Source: Arthrobacter sp. HY1533 (lineage in GTDB: Bacteria > Actinomycetota > Actinomycetes > Actinomycetales > Micrococcaceae). Taken from it: a DNA stretch of 64,000 nt. Shown here in pieces: positions 1 through 7,946 of the stretch. Under the pieces are notes generated by a model that was not told where the DNA came from, searched no databases, and was given only the letters and a program-made list of their open reading frames with translations. The stretch is from assembly GCF_027568515.1 (NCBI RefSeq), contig NZ_JANKZF010000009.1, forward strand, positions 1 through 64,000, written 5' to 3'. The position numbers and the translations under genes are program-made. Every line of letters starts with the position of its first letter. Position 1 is the stretch's first letter.

Positions 1-193
1 CCCCCCCCCACCGGCGTTTAACTCGACCACCGGCATTTAAGGGTGGCTCCCCGCAACACCCCTGCCCGAAATCCCGGCTTTCCGGCGCAATGGCTGTTCA
101 ATGGTAGGCGAAGAAATGCGTGTTGCAGGCGGCAGTGGAGTGGTCCATCGCCTGAGGATCGCTCCCCGAAAACTGCCTGGAAGGACGTTGGCC
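1..193. other. Intergenic edge with short direct repeat
   Basis: The window opens with a run of nine C. Two 14-base copies of CCACCGGCRTTTAA lie at 8-21 and 27-40, one mismatch apart and separated by a short ACTCGA-type spacer. The CTCGACCACCGG piece resembles the core of the TCGACCACCGG hairpin repeats found later in the window, so this may be a degraded copy. The rest up to 193 looks like a leader; I see no convincing gene in it. Confidence 0.4.
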
Positions 194-739
194 ATGGATA
201 ACCCCGTGCTGCGTTATGTTCTCATTTTCTCCGTGATCGCCGTGATCACTTTTCTGGTATCCATGCTTGCCGTGTGGTTCAAGAAGCATCCCAACCGTTC
301 CAAGGGGAACAAGCGGCGGATCCGCATGCCGAAAATCATTCCCATCCTTGCCTGGCCCGTGCTGGTTGTCGGGCTGATCGGCTTGCTGGCCTCCTTCGCT
401 GCCCCGGCCGAAGACGCTGTTGCCATGCCGATCGCCTTTGGCGTTGTGACGCTGTTTGGCGGGTACCTCTTGTTCATCTACCGCAATTGGTACGTTGACG
501 CAGGTGACGACGAAATGGAGTTCAGGACCACCTTCGGCAAGGAGCACACGCTCGGCTACCACGAGATCGCCAGCTACTCCTTCCGCGACCAGGGCTTCCA
601 GAAGTTCTTGACCGTCCGTGGGCCCAAGGGGGAAAAGCTCGACTTCAGCATCTCCCAGTACAACCTGCCGCCCCTGATGGCCGCCATCGACTTCCACTCC
701 AAGAACGGCCGTTGGCCGGTGCCCGGGGAGCCGCGCTAG
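194..739 (+). CDS. Membrane protein with C-terminal PH-like region
   Basis: This is a 181-residue protein of unknown function. Three hydrophobic segments (about residues 7-28, 48-67 and 78-96) are separated by a short, strongly basic loop after the first. The last 85 residues are soluble and predicted beta-rich, starting at NWYVDAGDDEMEF, with the look of a bacterial PH-like domain following a membrane anchor. I chose the ATG at 194 because GGAAGGA lies 8 bases upstream. An in-frame ATG at 101 would add a basic, uncharacteristic N-terminus without a ribosome site. The gene converges on the oxidoreductase gene, and a 66-bp perfect palindrome lies between them. The domain name is inference from sequence texture. 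Confidence 0.7.
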   Translation: MDNPVLRYVLIFSVIAVITFLVSMLAVWFKKHPNRSKGNKRRIRMPKIIPILAWPVLVVGLIGLLASFAAPAEDAVAMPIAFGVVTLFGGYLLFIYRNWYVDAGDDEMEFRTTFGKEHTLGYHEIASYSFRDQGFQKFLTVRGPKGEKLDFSISQYNLPPLMAAIDFHSKNGRWPVPGEPR

Positions 740-764
740 GGGCCACAACCGCTGCCCTTCAAGT

Positions 765-830
765 GACGGCGTGCCAAAGTTGAGGGGGCCCATGAAATTT
801 CATGGGCCCCCTCAACTTTGGCACGCCGTC
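765..830. terminator. 66-bp perfect palindrome, bidirectional terminator
   Basis: Two 33-base arms are exact reverse complements with no spacer; the centre reads ATGAAATTTCAT. It sits between two convergent stop codons (739 and 847), where a shared bidirectional terminator is expected. There is no long T-run after either arm. The arm length is well beyond that of ordinary terminators. Because the element is symmetrical, both of its strands can be read as the same short peptide start, which creates false open frames leading outward in both directions. Confidence 0.8.
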
Positions 831-846
831 GGCGTTTGCCGATGAG

Positions 847-1944
847 TTAGATGTCGGTGCGGGTGTCGTTCCAGTAGTGCACGCCCATCTGGCGGCGGGC
901 CTCGTCGAACAGTTCCATGATGGCCAGGGAATCATCCAGCGGCATGGTGGCGCTCTCGGTCAGGCCGGCCTGGACGCAGCGGGTCACCTCGCGCAGCTGG
1001 TAGGTGTAGCCGCGGCCCGGGTACTCGAACATTTCGGTGCGTTCGCTGTCCCAGCCCACACTGATTTTCAGGCCCTTGGGGTTGTTGACGGAGCCAACGG
1101 TCTCAATGTAGCCCAGGGAGCCTGCAACGGAAGCAGTGCGGGGCCCCTGTGCGCCGAGGTAGCTGATGAGCTGGGCTTGGGCGCCGTTGGCGTAGCTAAG
1201 CGAGAGGGCGTTCTGGGCGTCCACACCAAGATCTGTCAGCTTGGCCGCTGCGTGCAGGCTGTCCGGGCGGCCCAGGGTTCCCCAGGCCCACAGCAGCGGG
1301 TAGACGCTGATGTCCAGGAGTGCGCCGCCGCCGTCGGCCGGGGCCCAGATGCGGGCCGAGTCATCGAGCGGGGCGGGGAAGCCCAGGTCCGCACGAACCC
1401 ACTGGACCTCGCCAATCTCACCGGATTCAATGATCTCCAGGGCGCGCTGGAAGCCGGGCACAAAACGGGCCCAGACTGCCTCCATGAGGAACAGCTGCTT
1501 CTCGCGGGCCAGGGCAATGAGCGTGCGGGCCTCGGCGGCCGTGATGGTGAGCGCCTTCTCGCACAGGACATGCTTGCCGTTTTCCAGGGCGGCCCGCGCA
1601 ATGTCGTAGTGCTGGGCATGCGGGGTGGCGATATAGACCACGTCGACGTCGGGATCCGCCACGAGCTGCAGGTAGCCGGCACCGGCCGAGCCGTCGGGGC
1701 CGCCGTCGAAGTAGTGGGCGGCAAAGCCAAAGTCCTGCGCAAATGCGGCGGCGCTGGCCTGGCCGCGGGAGCTGACCGACTGCAGCACGGCATCCTCAAG
1801 GAGCGCCAGGTCGCTGGTGACGGTGCGGGCGATGCTGCCGGTGGCCACCACACCCCAGCGCAGGGGAGTGCCGGTGGCGGCGAGGGTTTCTGGATTGAAC
1901 GTGGTGTACCAGTCGGGCCGGCCGACGAAACGTTGGATTGTCAT
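847..1944 (-). CDS. Gfo/Idh/MocA family oxidoreductase
   Basis: This 365-residue protein is a predicted NAD(P)-dependent dehydrogenase acting on a sugar, cyclitol or dihydrodiol. The N-terminal Rossmann segment carries RWGVVATGSIARTV around residues 29-42. The family lysine motif appears as HVLCEKALT (EKAL in place of the commoner EKP), which is typical of the subgroup near dihydrodiol dehydrogenases. The C-terminal half has the expected alpha/beta substrate domain, for example GGGALLDISVYPL. The start is the ATG at 1944, directly before MTIQRFVGRPDW; upstream codons in frame look non-coding. The substrate cannot be told from the sequence. It is transcribed alone, convergent with the small membrane gene. 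Confidence 0.88.
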   Translation of the reverse strand: MTIQRFVGRPDWYTTFNPETLAATGTPLRWGVVATGSIARTVTSDLALLEDAVLQSVSSRGQASAAAFAQDFGFAAHYFDGGPDGSAGAGYLQLVADPDVDVVYIATPHAQHYDIARAALENGKHVLCEKALTITAAEARTLIALAREKQLFLMEAVWARFVPGFQRALEIIESGEIGEVQWVRADLGFPAPLDDSARIWAPADGGGALLDISVYPLLWAWGTLGRPDSLHAAAKLTDLGVDAQNALSLSYANGAQAQLISYLGAQGPRTASVAGSLGYIETVGSVNNPKGLKISVGWDSERTEMFEYPGRGYTYQLREVTRCVQAGLTESATMPLDDSLAIMELFDEARRQMGVHYWNDTRTDI

Positions 1945-2068
1945 GGCGCAATTCTGCCAGCAAGGCTGCGCTGTTCCGGCAGGCGCTGCCGAACATGACG
2001 CGGCCTGTGGCATCCCGCCTTCCGGGGCAGGCGGGTAGGCTTTTCCCACAAGCCAAGGACAGGAGCAT

Positions 2069-2752
2069 GTGGTGGCTGAAACAAAGGAAACAGTGGCCGG
2101 GCTGATGGCCGAGCTGGCGGCGCTGGAGGACCCGAAAATGCGGGCCGTCAACGAGAAACACGGCGACGACCACGGTGTGAACCTGGGCAAGCTGCGGGCC
2201 ATTGCGAAGCGGCTCAAGACCCAGCAGGAACTCTCCGTCGAACTCTGGGACACGGGCGACACTGCCGCCCGCCTGCTCGCACTGTTGATCTGCCGGCCCA
2301 AGGTGTTCACGGCGGGGGAGCTGGACACCATGCTGCGCGAGGCTCCCGTGCCCAAGGTCAACGACTGGCTGGTGAACTATGTGGTCAAGAAGAGCACCCA
2401 TGCCGAGGAGCTGCGGCAGGCATGGTTCTTCGACCCCGACCCCGTGGTGGCCGCCTCGGGCTGGGCCCTAACCAGCGAGCGGGTGGTCAAGAAGCCGGAG
2501 GGGCTGGACCTGCCGGGCCTGCTGGACATCATCGAGGCACAGATGAAGCCCGCCCCGGAGCGACTGCAGTGGGCCATGAACTTCGCCCTGGCCCAGATCG
2601 GGATCGAGAACCCGGAACTGCGCGCCCGGGCACTGGAGATCGGCGAACGTCTCGAGGTGCTCAAGGACTACCCGACCCCGCCCAATTGCACCTCTCCGTT
2701 CGCGCCCGCCTGGATCAATGAGATCGTCAGGCGCCGGGAACTGGTGGGGTAA
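2069..2752 (+). CDS. AlkD-like DNA alkylation repair protein
   Basis: The product (227 residues) resembles the HEAT-repeat-like alkylpurine DNA glycosylase family (DNA_alkylation; AlkC/AlkD). It is helical throughout and carries segments typical of the family, such as VNLGKLRAIAKRLKTQQEL near the N-terminus and EELRQAWFFDPDPVVAASGW in the middle. In characterised members the cationic helical surface embraces DNA and excises N3- or N7-alkylated purines. Several members of this broad family have no proven glycosylase activity. The start is a GTG at 2069, with AGGACAGGAG just upstream; a second GTG at 2072 is equally possible. A candidate -10 box, TAGGCT, lies around 2036. The next gene begins 7 bases after the stop. 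Confidence 0.78.
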   Translation: MVAETKETVAGLMAELAALEDPKMRAVNEKHGDDHGVNLGKLRAIAKRLKTQQELSVELWDTGDTAARLLALLICRPKVFTAGELDTMLREAPVPKVNDWLVNYVVKKSTHAEELRQAWFFDPDPVVAASGWALTSERVVKKPEGLDLPGLLDIIEAQMKPAPERLQWAMNFALAQIGIENPELRARALEIGERLEVLKDYPTPPNCTSPFAPAWINEIVRRRELVG

Positions 2753-2759
2753 CGGAACC

Positions 2760-2993
2760 ATGTTGGCGCTGTGGCACCGCATGGGCGCCGGCCGGCGTGT
2801 CCTTGTGCTGATCATCGCCGCCTTGCTTGTGGCGGGCCTGGCCGTGTCCGCCATGACGTGGGTGGCCACCCCTCACGGCTCGGACGCGTTCAACGCCGGC
2901 TTTGCCTGGGGCAGGATCCTGCTGCAGCTTGCTGCGGCCACGGGCATCGTGGGGCTGCTGGTCATAGTCTCCCGGCCGAAGAAGCGCCGCTGA
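2760..2993 (+). CDS. Small two-helix membrane protein
   Basis: This encodes a 77-residue hypothetical protein. Two hydrophobic segments (about residues 13-35 and 50-69) are joined by a loop reading TPHGSDAFNAGFAWG, and the C-terminus is basic (SRPKKRR), suggesting a hairpin in the membrane with cytosolic ends. The ATG at 2760 follows the upstream stop by 7 bases, and GGGGTAACGGAA can serve as ribosome site, so it is probably co-transcribed with the AlkD-like gene. A longer reading from 2718 would overlap that gene and add non-hydrophobic residues. No function is recognised. Confidence 0.6.
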   Translation: MLALWHRMGAGRRVLVLIIAALLVAGLAVSAMTWVATPHGSDAFNAGFAWGRILLQLAAATGIVGLLVIVSRPKKRR

Positions 2994-3036
2994 GGCTCCC
3001 CTCCTGCAGGTGGGGGACATGCGAAAGGCCCCTGGA

Positions 3037-3075
3037 TCTCGCGGGCTCGACCACCGGTGGTCGAGCCCGTCGAGA
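3037..3075. repeat. TCGACCACCGGTGGTCGA hairpin repeat, copy 1
   Basis: A 26-bp perfect palindrome (GGGCTCGACCACC and its reverse complement, 3043-3068) has TCTCG/CGAGA outer arms. It lies between convergent genes, after the small membrane gene and before the stop of the permease operon. It belongs to the same family as the elements near 57601 and 59071, which have the same GGTCTCGAC...CTCGACCA core. It probably acts as a bidirectional terminator. Confidence 0.75.
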
Positions 3076-3102
3076 CCCAGAGGCCCAACGTGCGCTGTGG
3101 AG

Positions 3103-3996
3103 CTAGCCCTTGACGGAACCGCTCATCAGGCCGCCCACAAAGTACTTGCCCAACAGGATGTAGACAATGAGCGTGGGGACGGAGGCGATGAGTGCGCCGG
3201 CCATGGAGGCGGCGTAGTCGGTGAGCTGGCCGCCGGCCAGGAAGGACAGGGCGATCGTGACGGGACCGTTGCGGCCCGAGGAGAAGAACGCCGCGAAGAG
3301 GTAGTCGTTCCAGGCGGAGGTGAACTGCCAGATCAGCACCACAACAAAGCCGGGCATGGACACGGGCAGGATGACCGAGCCGTAGGTGCGCAGGATGCCT
3401 GCACCGTCCATGCGTGCCGCCTCGATGAGTTCATCGGGGACCGACGCGTAGTAGTTGCGGAAAATCAACGTGCAGATCGGCAGGCCGTACACAATGTGCA
3501 GCAGCATCAGGGACGGGATGCCCTGGGGCACGCCCAGGTCGCTGACCAGCTGCGTCAACGGGATCATGACTGCCTGGTAGGGGATGAACATGCCGAACAG
3601 GATCAACGTGAAGACAATGTTCGAGCCGGGGAACTTCCACTTGGAGAGCACGTAGCCGTTGATGGAACCCAGGAACGCCGAGACCAGCGCCGAGGGGACC
3701 ACCAGCAGGACAGTGCGGCCCAGCGAGGGGGCCAGCGTGGTCCACGCCTTGACCCAGCCGTCGGTCTCCCATGCCTGGGGGAGGTACCAGGCGCGCGAGG
3801 GGTCGGCGTCGGCCGTTCCCTTGAAGCTGGTGATGATCAGCACATAGGCCGGCAGCAGAACTACGACGACGAAGAAGATCAGCAGGGCGTACTTCAGCGT
3901 GCGGTTGATGCGGCGCTTGGTGGTGCGCTTGGAATCGGACAACATGTCCTGCGCGGAACGGGCGCGGTTCTTGTTGTTTGCCATGGCGGTAGTCAT
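3103..3996 (-). CDS. Carbohydrate ABC transporter permease (MalG-type)
   Basis: This 297-residue inner-membrane subunit belongs to a CUT1-type sugar importer. There are six hydrophobic segments; the first follows a long basic N-terminus. The ATPase-contacting EAA loop is present as EAARMDGAGILRTYGSVILP, followed by the family sequence WNDYLFAAFF. The start ATG at 3996 overlaps the stop of the upstream permease gene by one base (TAATG), so translation is coupled. It forms a heterodimeric channel with the product of 3996-4901. No ATPase gene is nearby; as in many actinobacteria, the pair probably uses a shared MsiK-type ATPase encoded elsewhere (inference). Confidence 0.93.
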   Translation of the reverse strand: MTTAMANNKNRARSAQDMLSDSKRTTKRRINRTLKYALLIFFVVVVLLPAYVLIITSFKGTADADPSRAWYLPQAWETDGWVKAWTTLAPSLGRTVLLVVPSALVSAFLGSINGYVLSKWKFPGSNIVFTLILFGMFIPYQAVMIPLTQLVSDLGVPQGIPSLMLLHIVYGLPICTLIFRNYYASVPDELIEAARMDGAGILRTYGSVILPVSMPGFVVVLIWQFTSAWNDYLFAAFFSSGRNGPVTIALSFLAGGQLTDYAASMAGALIASVPTLIVYILLGKYFVGGLMSGSVKG

Positions 3997-4901
3997 TATC
4001 GCTTCTCCGCTCGTGAGGTGTACATCAGGTAGGGGATGACCACCAGGGCCACCAGCACCAGCAGGATGGTGCCGATTGCGGCGGCGTCGGCGTAGTCGCT
4101 GCCGATGTACTTGACCCACATCAACGTCGCGGGAACCTGGACGTCATAGGTGTTGGCGTCGGGGACGATGGCGCGAATGAGGTCGAAGAGCTTCAGTGAC
4201 ATGTGGCCGATGATGATCACGGCGGAGAGCATCACGGGGCTCAGCTGCGGGAAGATCACGTGGCGGTACAGCTTCCACTCGGTGCAGCCGTCAATGCGGG
4301 CTGCTTCGCGGAGCTCGTCCGGGATGCCGCGGAAACCGGCAAGGAACAAGGCCATGACGTAGCCCGAGAGCTGCCAGATGGCCGGAACGGCAATGGCGGC
4401 AATGCCCCATGTGGGGTTGGACCACCAGTCGTTTTGCAGTGCTCCCAGGCCTACGCTGTCCAGCAGGCGGTTCAGGCCAGTGGTGCGTTCGCCGCCGGGC
4501 TGGGTGGTCTGCAGGCTTGAGAGCAGCCAGCGCCAGACAACACCCGAGGCGATGAAGGAGATTGACATGGGGAACAGGTAGACCGAGCGGAAGAAGCCCT
4601 CGCCCTTGGCCGGCTGCTCGAGGATCCAGGCCCAGAGGAAGCCGAAGATCAGGGTGCCACCGAGGAACACGATGGTCAGGATCAGCAGGTTCCACAGCGA
4701 GTGCTGGAAGTTGGGGTCTGCCAGGAGGTTGGAGTAGTTCTGGAAGCCAACATATTTGTTGCTGGGCTTCGCCGTGTGCTGGTTGGTCAAGCTGACACGG
4801 AAGTTTTCAATGATGAGCCAGTAGACGAAGACGCCGACAAGGATCATGGTGGGAGCCAGGAGCAGTACGCCCGGGCCCCATGATTTTGCACGTTTTAACA
4901 T
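3996..4901 (-). CDS. Carbohydrate ABC transporter permease (MalF-type)
   Basis: This is the 301-residue partner permease of the sugar importer. It has six membrane segments, starting with GVLLLAPTMILVGVFVYWL near the N-terminus, and the EAA loop EAARIDGCTEWKLYRHVIFP near residues 205-224. The segment FYWL-type start and the periplasmic region with NQHTAKPSNKYVGFQNY match CUT1 family permeases. The ATG at 4901 has AGGAGGCAA directly upstream on the minus strand. The gene follows the binding-protein gene after 93 bases that hold a stem-loop, and it overlaps the next permease gene by one base. Confidence 0.93.
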   Translation of the reverse strand: MLKRAKSWGPGVLLLAPTMILVGVFVYWLIIENFRVSLTNQHTAKPSNKYVGFQNYSNLLADPNFQHSLWNLLILTIVFLGGTLIFGFLWAWILEQPAKGEGFFRSVYLFPMSISFIASGVVWRWLLSSLQTTQPGGERTTGLNRLLDSVGLGALQNDWWSNPTWGIAAIAVPAIWQLSGYVMALFLAGFRGIPDELREAARIDGCTEWKLYRHVIFPQLSPVMLSAVIIIGHMSLKLFDLIRAIVPDANTYDVQVPATLMWVKYIGSDYADAAAIGTILLVLVALVVIPYLMYTSRAEKR

Positions 4902-4938
4902 GATTTGCCTCCTTCCGAAGAAAATCGGTACAGCATGG

Positions 4939-4979
4939 CTTGGGGGCGGCGCAACATCTCTGTCGCGGCCGCCCCCAGG
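4939..4979 (-). terminator. Intra-operon stem-loop after the binding protein gene
   Basis: CTTGGGGGCGGC (4939-4950) pairs with GCCGCCCCCAGG (4968-4979), with one G:T. There is no T-run. Such stem-loops between binding-protein and permease genes usually protect the upstream message or partly terminate, giving more binding protein than permease. The location just downstream of the lipoprotein stop fits that role. Confidence 0.6.
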
Positions 4980-4994
4980 CTCAATGCGTTGGTA

Positions 4995-6284
4995 TTACTT
5001 GGCGAACTTCGCCGCAATGTCTGCAGCGGAGCCCTGCAGCGTTTCAACATTCTTGTCGCCGCCGAACTTGCTGACGGCAGTGCTCAGGTCGTTCAGCCAG
5101 GCAACGGGCACTGCTGCACCGTGTGCGAGGGAGGAAACGATCTTGTCCTGGCCGAAGTCCTTGATGGCGCTCTTCTGGTACTCAGAGAAGTCATCCGTCT
5201 TGGCGGTGGTGTTGGCCGGGATGGAACCCTTGACCTTGTTGAAGGCAGCCTGGCCCTCGGCGGAGCCGATCGTGGTCAGCCATGCCTTGGCGCCGGCCGG
5301 GTTCGGTGCGCCCTTGGGGAGGGTGAAGGAGTCAGCCAGGAAGTCGAAGGTGCCCGCGGTGCCCGGTGTCGGGAAGTACACGTAGTCAACGCCCGGCTTG
5401 TCGCCGTCCTGTGCAAACTTGGCTTCCGCCCAGTCACCCATGACGTTGTAGGCGGCTGCGCCGTCCTGGACCAGCTGCGTGGCCGGAGCCCAGTCGCTGA
5501 GGGAGTCGCGGTCGGTGTTGGTGTACGTCAGGGCCTTTTCGTAGGCCTTGATGGCCTTCGTGACGTCGGCGCCCTTCCAGTCAGTCTTGCCATCCCACAG
5601 GCCGTTGTAGCCGTCGGTGCCGAGGCTGGAAAGCAGGATGTTCTCGAACAGCTGGACCTGGGTCCAGGAGCCGGCAACTGCCAGGGGGATCTTGCCGGTG
5701 GCCTTGATCTTGTCCATGTCGGCGAACCAGGCATCGAGGTCTGCGGCAGGCTTCTTCGGGTCAACGCCGGCCTTGGTGAGAACCTCAACGTTTGCCCACA
5801 CCACGTTGGCGCGGTGGATGTTGGAGGGCACGGAGTAAATCTTGCCGTCGACTGTCAGGCGGTCAACGAGGTCCTTGGGGAACTGGGCCGTGAGGTCGTT
5901 GTCCTTGTAGAAGCCGCTGAGGTCTTCGAGCTGGTCTGCGTCGATGTAGTCCTGCAGCTCGGCACCTGCGTGGGCCTGGAAGGAATCCGGCGGGTTGCCG
6001 GCCTTGAGCTGGGCTGCCAAGACGCTCTTGGCCTGTGAACCGGCGCCGCCGGCAACGGCCAGGTTGTCAAAGGTGACGTTCGGGTAGTCGGTGCCGAACA
6101 CCTTGACCAGGGCATCCAGGCCGGCCTTCTCGGAACCGTCGGCCCACCAGGTGAACACGCCGACCTTGCCGGTTGCATCCTGGGCGTTGCCGTTGTCGGC
6201 AGGGGTATCGCCGCCGCCGCCGCAGGCGGCCAGGGTCAGACCCAGCGCTGCAACTCCGGCGAGCAAGGAAATGCGACGTCGCAT
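4995..6284 (-). CDS. Sugar-binding lipoprotein of ABC importer
   Basis: This extracellular solute-binding protein (family 1, 429 residues) is attached to the membrane by lipid. The N-terminus MRRRISLLAGVAALGLTLAA ends in a lipobox with Cys21, followed by a glycine-rich linker (GGGGDTPADNG). The mature part has the family pattern, including VFTWWADGSEKAGLDALVK and WTQVQLFENIL. The sequence does not reveal which sugar is bound. It is the first gene of the importer operon; AGGATT lies before the ATG and a good promoter lies about 70 bases upstream. A ROK regulator is encoded immediately upstream on the same strand and is the obvious candidate repressor. Confidence 0.93.
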   Translation of the reverse strand: MRRRISLLAGVAALGLTLAACGGGGDTPADNGNAQDATGKVGVFTWWADGSEKAGLDALVKVFGTDYPNVTFDNLAVAGGAGSQAKSVLAAQLKAGNPPDSFQAHAGAELQDYIDADQLEDLSGFYKDNDLTAQFPKDLVDRLTVDGKIYSVPSNIHRANVVWANVEVLTKAGVDPKKPAADLDAWFADMDKIKATGKIPLAVAGSWTQVQLFENILLSSLGTDGYNGLWDGKTDWKGADVTKAIKAYEKALTYTNTDRDSLSDWAPATQLVQDGAAAYNVMGDWAEAKFAQDGDKPGVDYVYFPTPGTAGTFDFLADSFTLPKGAPNPAGAKAWLTTIGSAEGQAAFNKVKGSIPANTTAKTDDFSEYQKSAIKDFGQDKIVSSLAHGAAVPVAWLNDLSTAVSKFGGDKNVETLQGSAADIAAKFAK

Positions 6285-6353
6285 GTGAATCCTCCGTGAA
6301 AAATTGTGCGGAAATGATGATTTGTGGGGGGAATGGAAATCCCCGCTATGGAA

Positions 6354-6382
6354 AAGTTACCTTCATCACTAGTTGCCGTCAA
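6354..6382 (-). promoter_or_regulatory. Promoter of the sugar importer operon
   Basis: On the minus strand, -35 TTGACG (6377-6382) and -10 TAACTT (6354-6359) are separated by 17 bases. The start point would be near 6347, giving a leader of about 60 bases ahead of the binding protein gene. AT-rich flanks at 6383-6420 (AACTATTTAACGCAACGTGTTGGTAACG) are a plausible site for the ROK regulator; that operator is inference. Confidence 0.6.
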
Positions 6383-6503
6383 CTATTTAACGCAACGTGT
6401 TGGTAACGGTCGGAACTCGTTCGTGTTGTCAGTCGTTGCGGCATGCGCCTTTGGGCTGCCCGGGCAGGCAAATTGGTGGCGGAAACTTCGCCGTCCGCGT
6501 GAA

Positions 6504-7697
6504 TCAGTGGTTCCAGTGCCTGCTGCGGCTCAGGGCCAATGAGATGCCGCCGAGGGCCTCGGCGCGGTCGCCCAGCGAGGACATGACCACCGTGGTGCCC
6601 TCGCCAATGGCGGGGACCGCATGGCGCACCAGGCCCCGCCGGATGGGTGCCAGCAGTGTTTCACCCAGCGGCGCCAGCGGGCCGCCCACCACCACGATCT
6701 CGGGGTTGATCAGGTTGGCGACGTTGGCCACGGCGCGACCTACGGCCATGCCGGCGTCGTCAATCACGCGCAGTGTGGCCGAGTCCCCGGACTGGGCGCG
6801 GGCGATGATGTCCGGCACAGTCAGCTGGACGGGCTCGCCCCGGCTGAGGAGTTCCACCATGATGGCGGTGGAGGCCACAGTTTCCAGGCAGCCGCGGTTG
6901 CCGCACCGGCACACCAGGCCCTGGTCGAAGATCGTGGCGTGGCCAATTTCCCCCGTGATTCCGGTGTGCCCGTAGTACGGGGCGCCATTGAGGATCAGGC
7001 CGGCGCCGATGCCGCTGCCGATCTTCAGGAACACCAGATCCTTCACGGAGCGGTGCTCACCCCAGGTCACCTGCGCCAGTGCCCCGAGGTTGGCGTCATT
7101 GTCCGCGAAAACGGGCATGCCCAGGGCGTCCTCCAGCTGGGCCACGATGTTCACGCCCACCCACTCCGGCAGGATGGCGCCGCGGATGACTGTGCCGGTG
7201 CTGTGGTCGATGGGTCCCGGCACGCCAACGCCCGCACCCACCACGTGGCTGCGCTCGATGCCGGATTCGGCCAGAAGTTCGTTGAGCATGGCTGCAGCGA
7301 CCGCGATGCTTTCGGCGGCGAGGTGGCCCACGGCGAGATTGGCCTGCCGCTCGGCCAGGACCTTGAATCCCGGGCTGGCCAGGATGATGCGCACGTGGCT
7401 GCGGCCAAAGTCGATTCCCGCGGCAACTTCCGGTGTTTCCAGCAGGGAAACGGCCAGCGCGCGGCGGCCGGAGCTTGTGGTGGGGTGGGTCTCGGCCAGC
7501 CCCTGGGCCGCCATGGCCTTGACGATGTTGGAGATGGTGGCGGTGGACAATCCGGTGCTGCGGGCCAGCTCGGCCTGGGACAGGGACCCTTGTTCGCGCA
7601 GCGTGGCCGTAATGAGCTGCTCATTGCGCCGGCGCAGGGCGGACTGCGATCCCGGCCGGGGTGCGGGGCCGGAGTGTGGGGATTGTTCGTCACTCAT
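6504..7697 (-). CDS. ROK family transcriptional regulator
   Basis: This 397-residue repressor of the ROK (NagC/XylR/Mlc) type has an N-terminal winged helix (about residues 24-75: LSQAELARSTGLSTATISNI) and a sugar-kinase-like domain. The ATP-fold GIDFGRSHVRIIL is around residue 94. The zinc-binding signature GHATIFDQGLVCRCGNRGCL has its three cysteines and the histidine in place. Glucokinase-like motifs are kept, but ROK regulators of this kind usually bind rather than phosphorylate sugar. The gene lies upstream of, and in the same direction as, the importer operon and probably controls it. About 240 bases of non-coding DNA precede it. Confidence 0.92.
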   Translation of the reverse strand: MSDEQSPHSGPAPRPGSQSALRRRNEQLITATLREQGSLSQAELARSTGLSTATISNIVKAMAAQGLAETHPTTSSGRRALAVSLLETPEVAAGIDFGRSHVRIILASPGFKVLAERQANLAVGHLAAESIAVAAAMLNELLAESGIERSHVVGAGVGVPGPIDHSTGTVIRGAILPEWVGVNIVAQLEDALGMPVFADNDANLGALAQVTWGEHRSVKDLVFLKIGSGIGAGLILNGAPYYGHTGITGEIGHATIFDQGLVCRCGNRGCLETVASTAIMVELLSRGEPVQLTVPDIIARAQSGDSATLRVIDDAGMAVGRAVANVANLINPEIVVVGGPLAPLGETLLAPIRRGLVRHAVPAIGEGTTVVMSSLGDRAEALGGISLALSRSRHWNH

Positions 7698-7778
7698 GTG
7701 TAGTAGCGTGCATCACATTTGCCCCTGCGGTCAAACTGTAAACGCAAAATCCGAGCTTTGATTCATTTTCAAGCAAAG

Positions 7779-7822
7779 GAAAAAACACAGGGCCCATGCA
7801 ATCGGTTGCGTTTGCATGGGCC
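7779..7822 (-). terminator. Rho-independent terminator of the carbonic anhydrase gene
   Basis: GGCCCATGCAA (7791-7801) pairs with TTGCATGGGCC (7812-7822). Read on the minus strand, the stem is followed by TGTGTTTTTTCC, a clear T-run. It lies downstream of the carbonic anhydrase stop (7947) and upstream of the ROK gene, so it separates the two transcripts. Confidence 0.8.
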
Positions 7823-7946
7823 TGCGGGGCTGCGGCGGGCTTGTTCCTGCCCCTGATCCCGCCATATTGTGTCAAAAGTATTGAATTTGTTGGTTTTTGC
7901 GGTTCCTTGGGCGGTTATGGGCGAGGTGCGCGAGGTCCGCGCTTGA
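7823..7946. other. Non-coding spacer
   Basis: Between the terminator hairpin and the carbonic anhydrase stop there is no convincing gene. The stretch 7861-7905 is unusually AT-rich for this genome (TATTGTGTCAAAAGTATTGAATTTG). I see no inverted repeat or ribosome site that would support a small gene. Confidence 0.4.

Noticed and set aside
98-793. Open frames that begin inside the 66-bp palindrome on both strands
   Set aside because: Both start with the same ten residues because the palindrome is symmetric. They lie antisense to the true genes at 194-739 and 847-1944 and have no supporting ribosome site.
7690-7875. Small minus-strand frame upstream of the ROK gene
   Set aside because: It runs through the terminator hairpin and the ROK start, has no ribosome site and no recognisable product.
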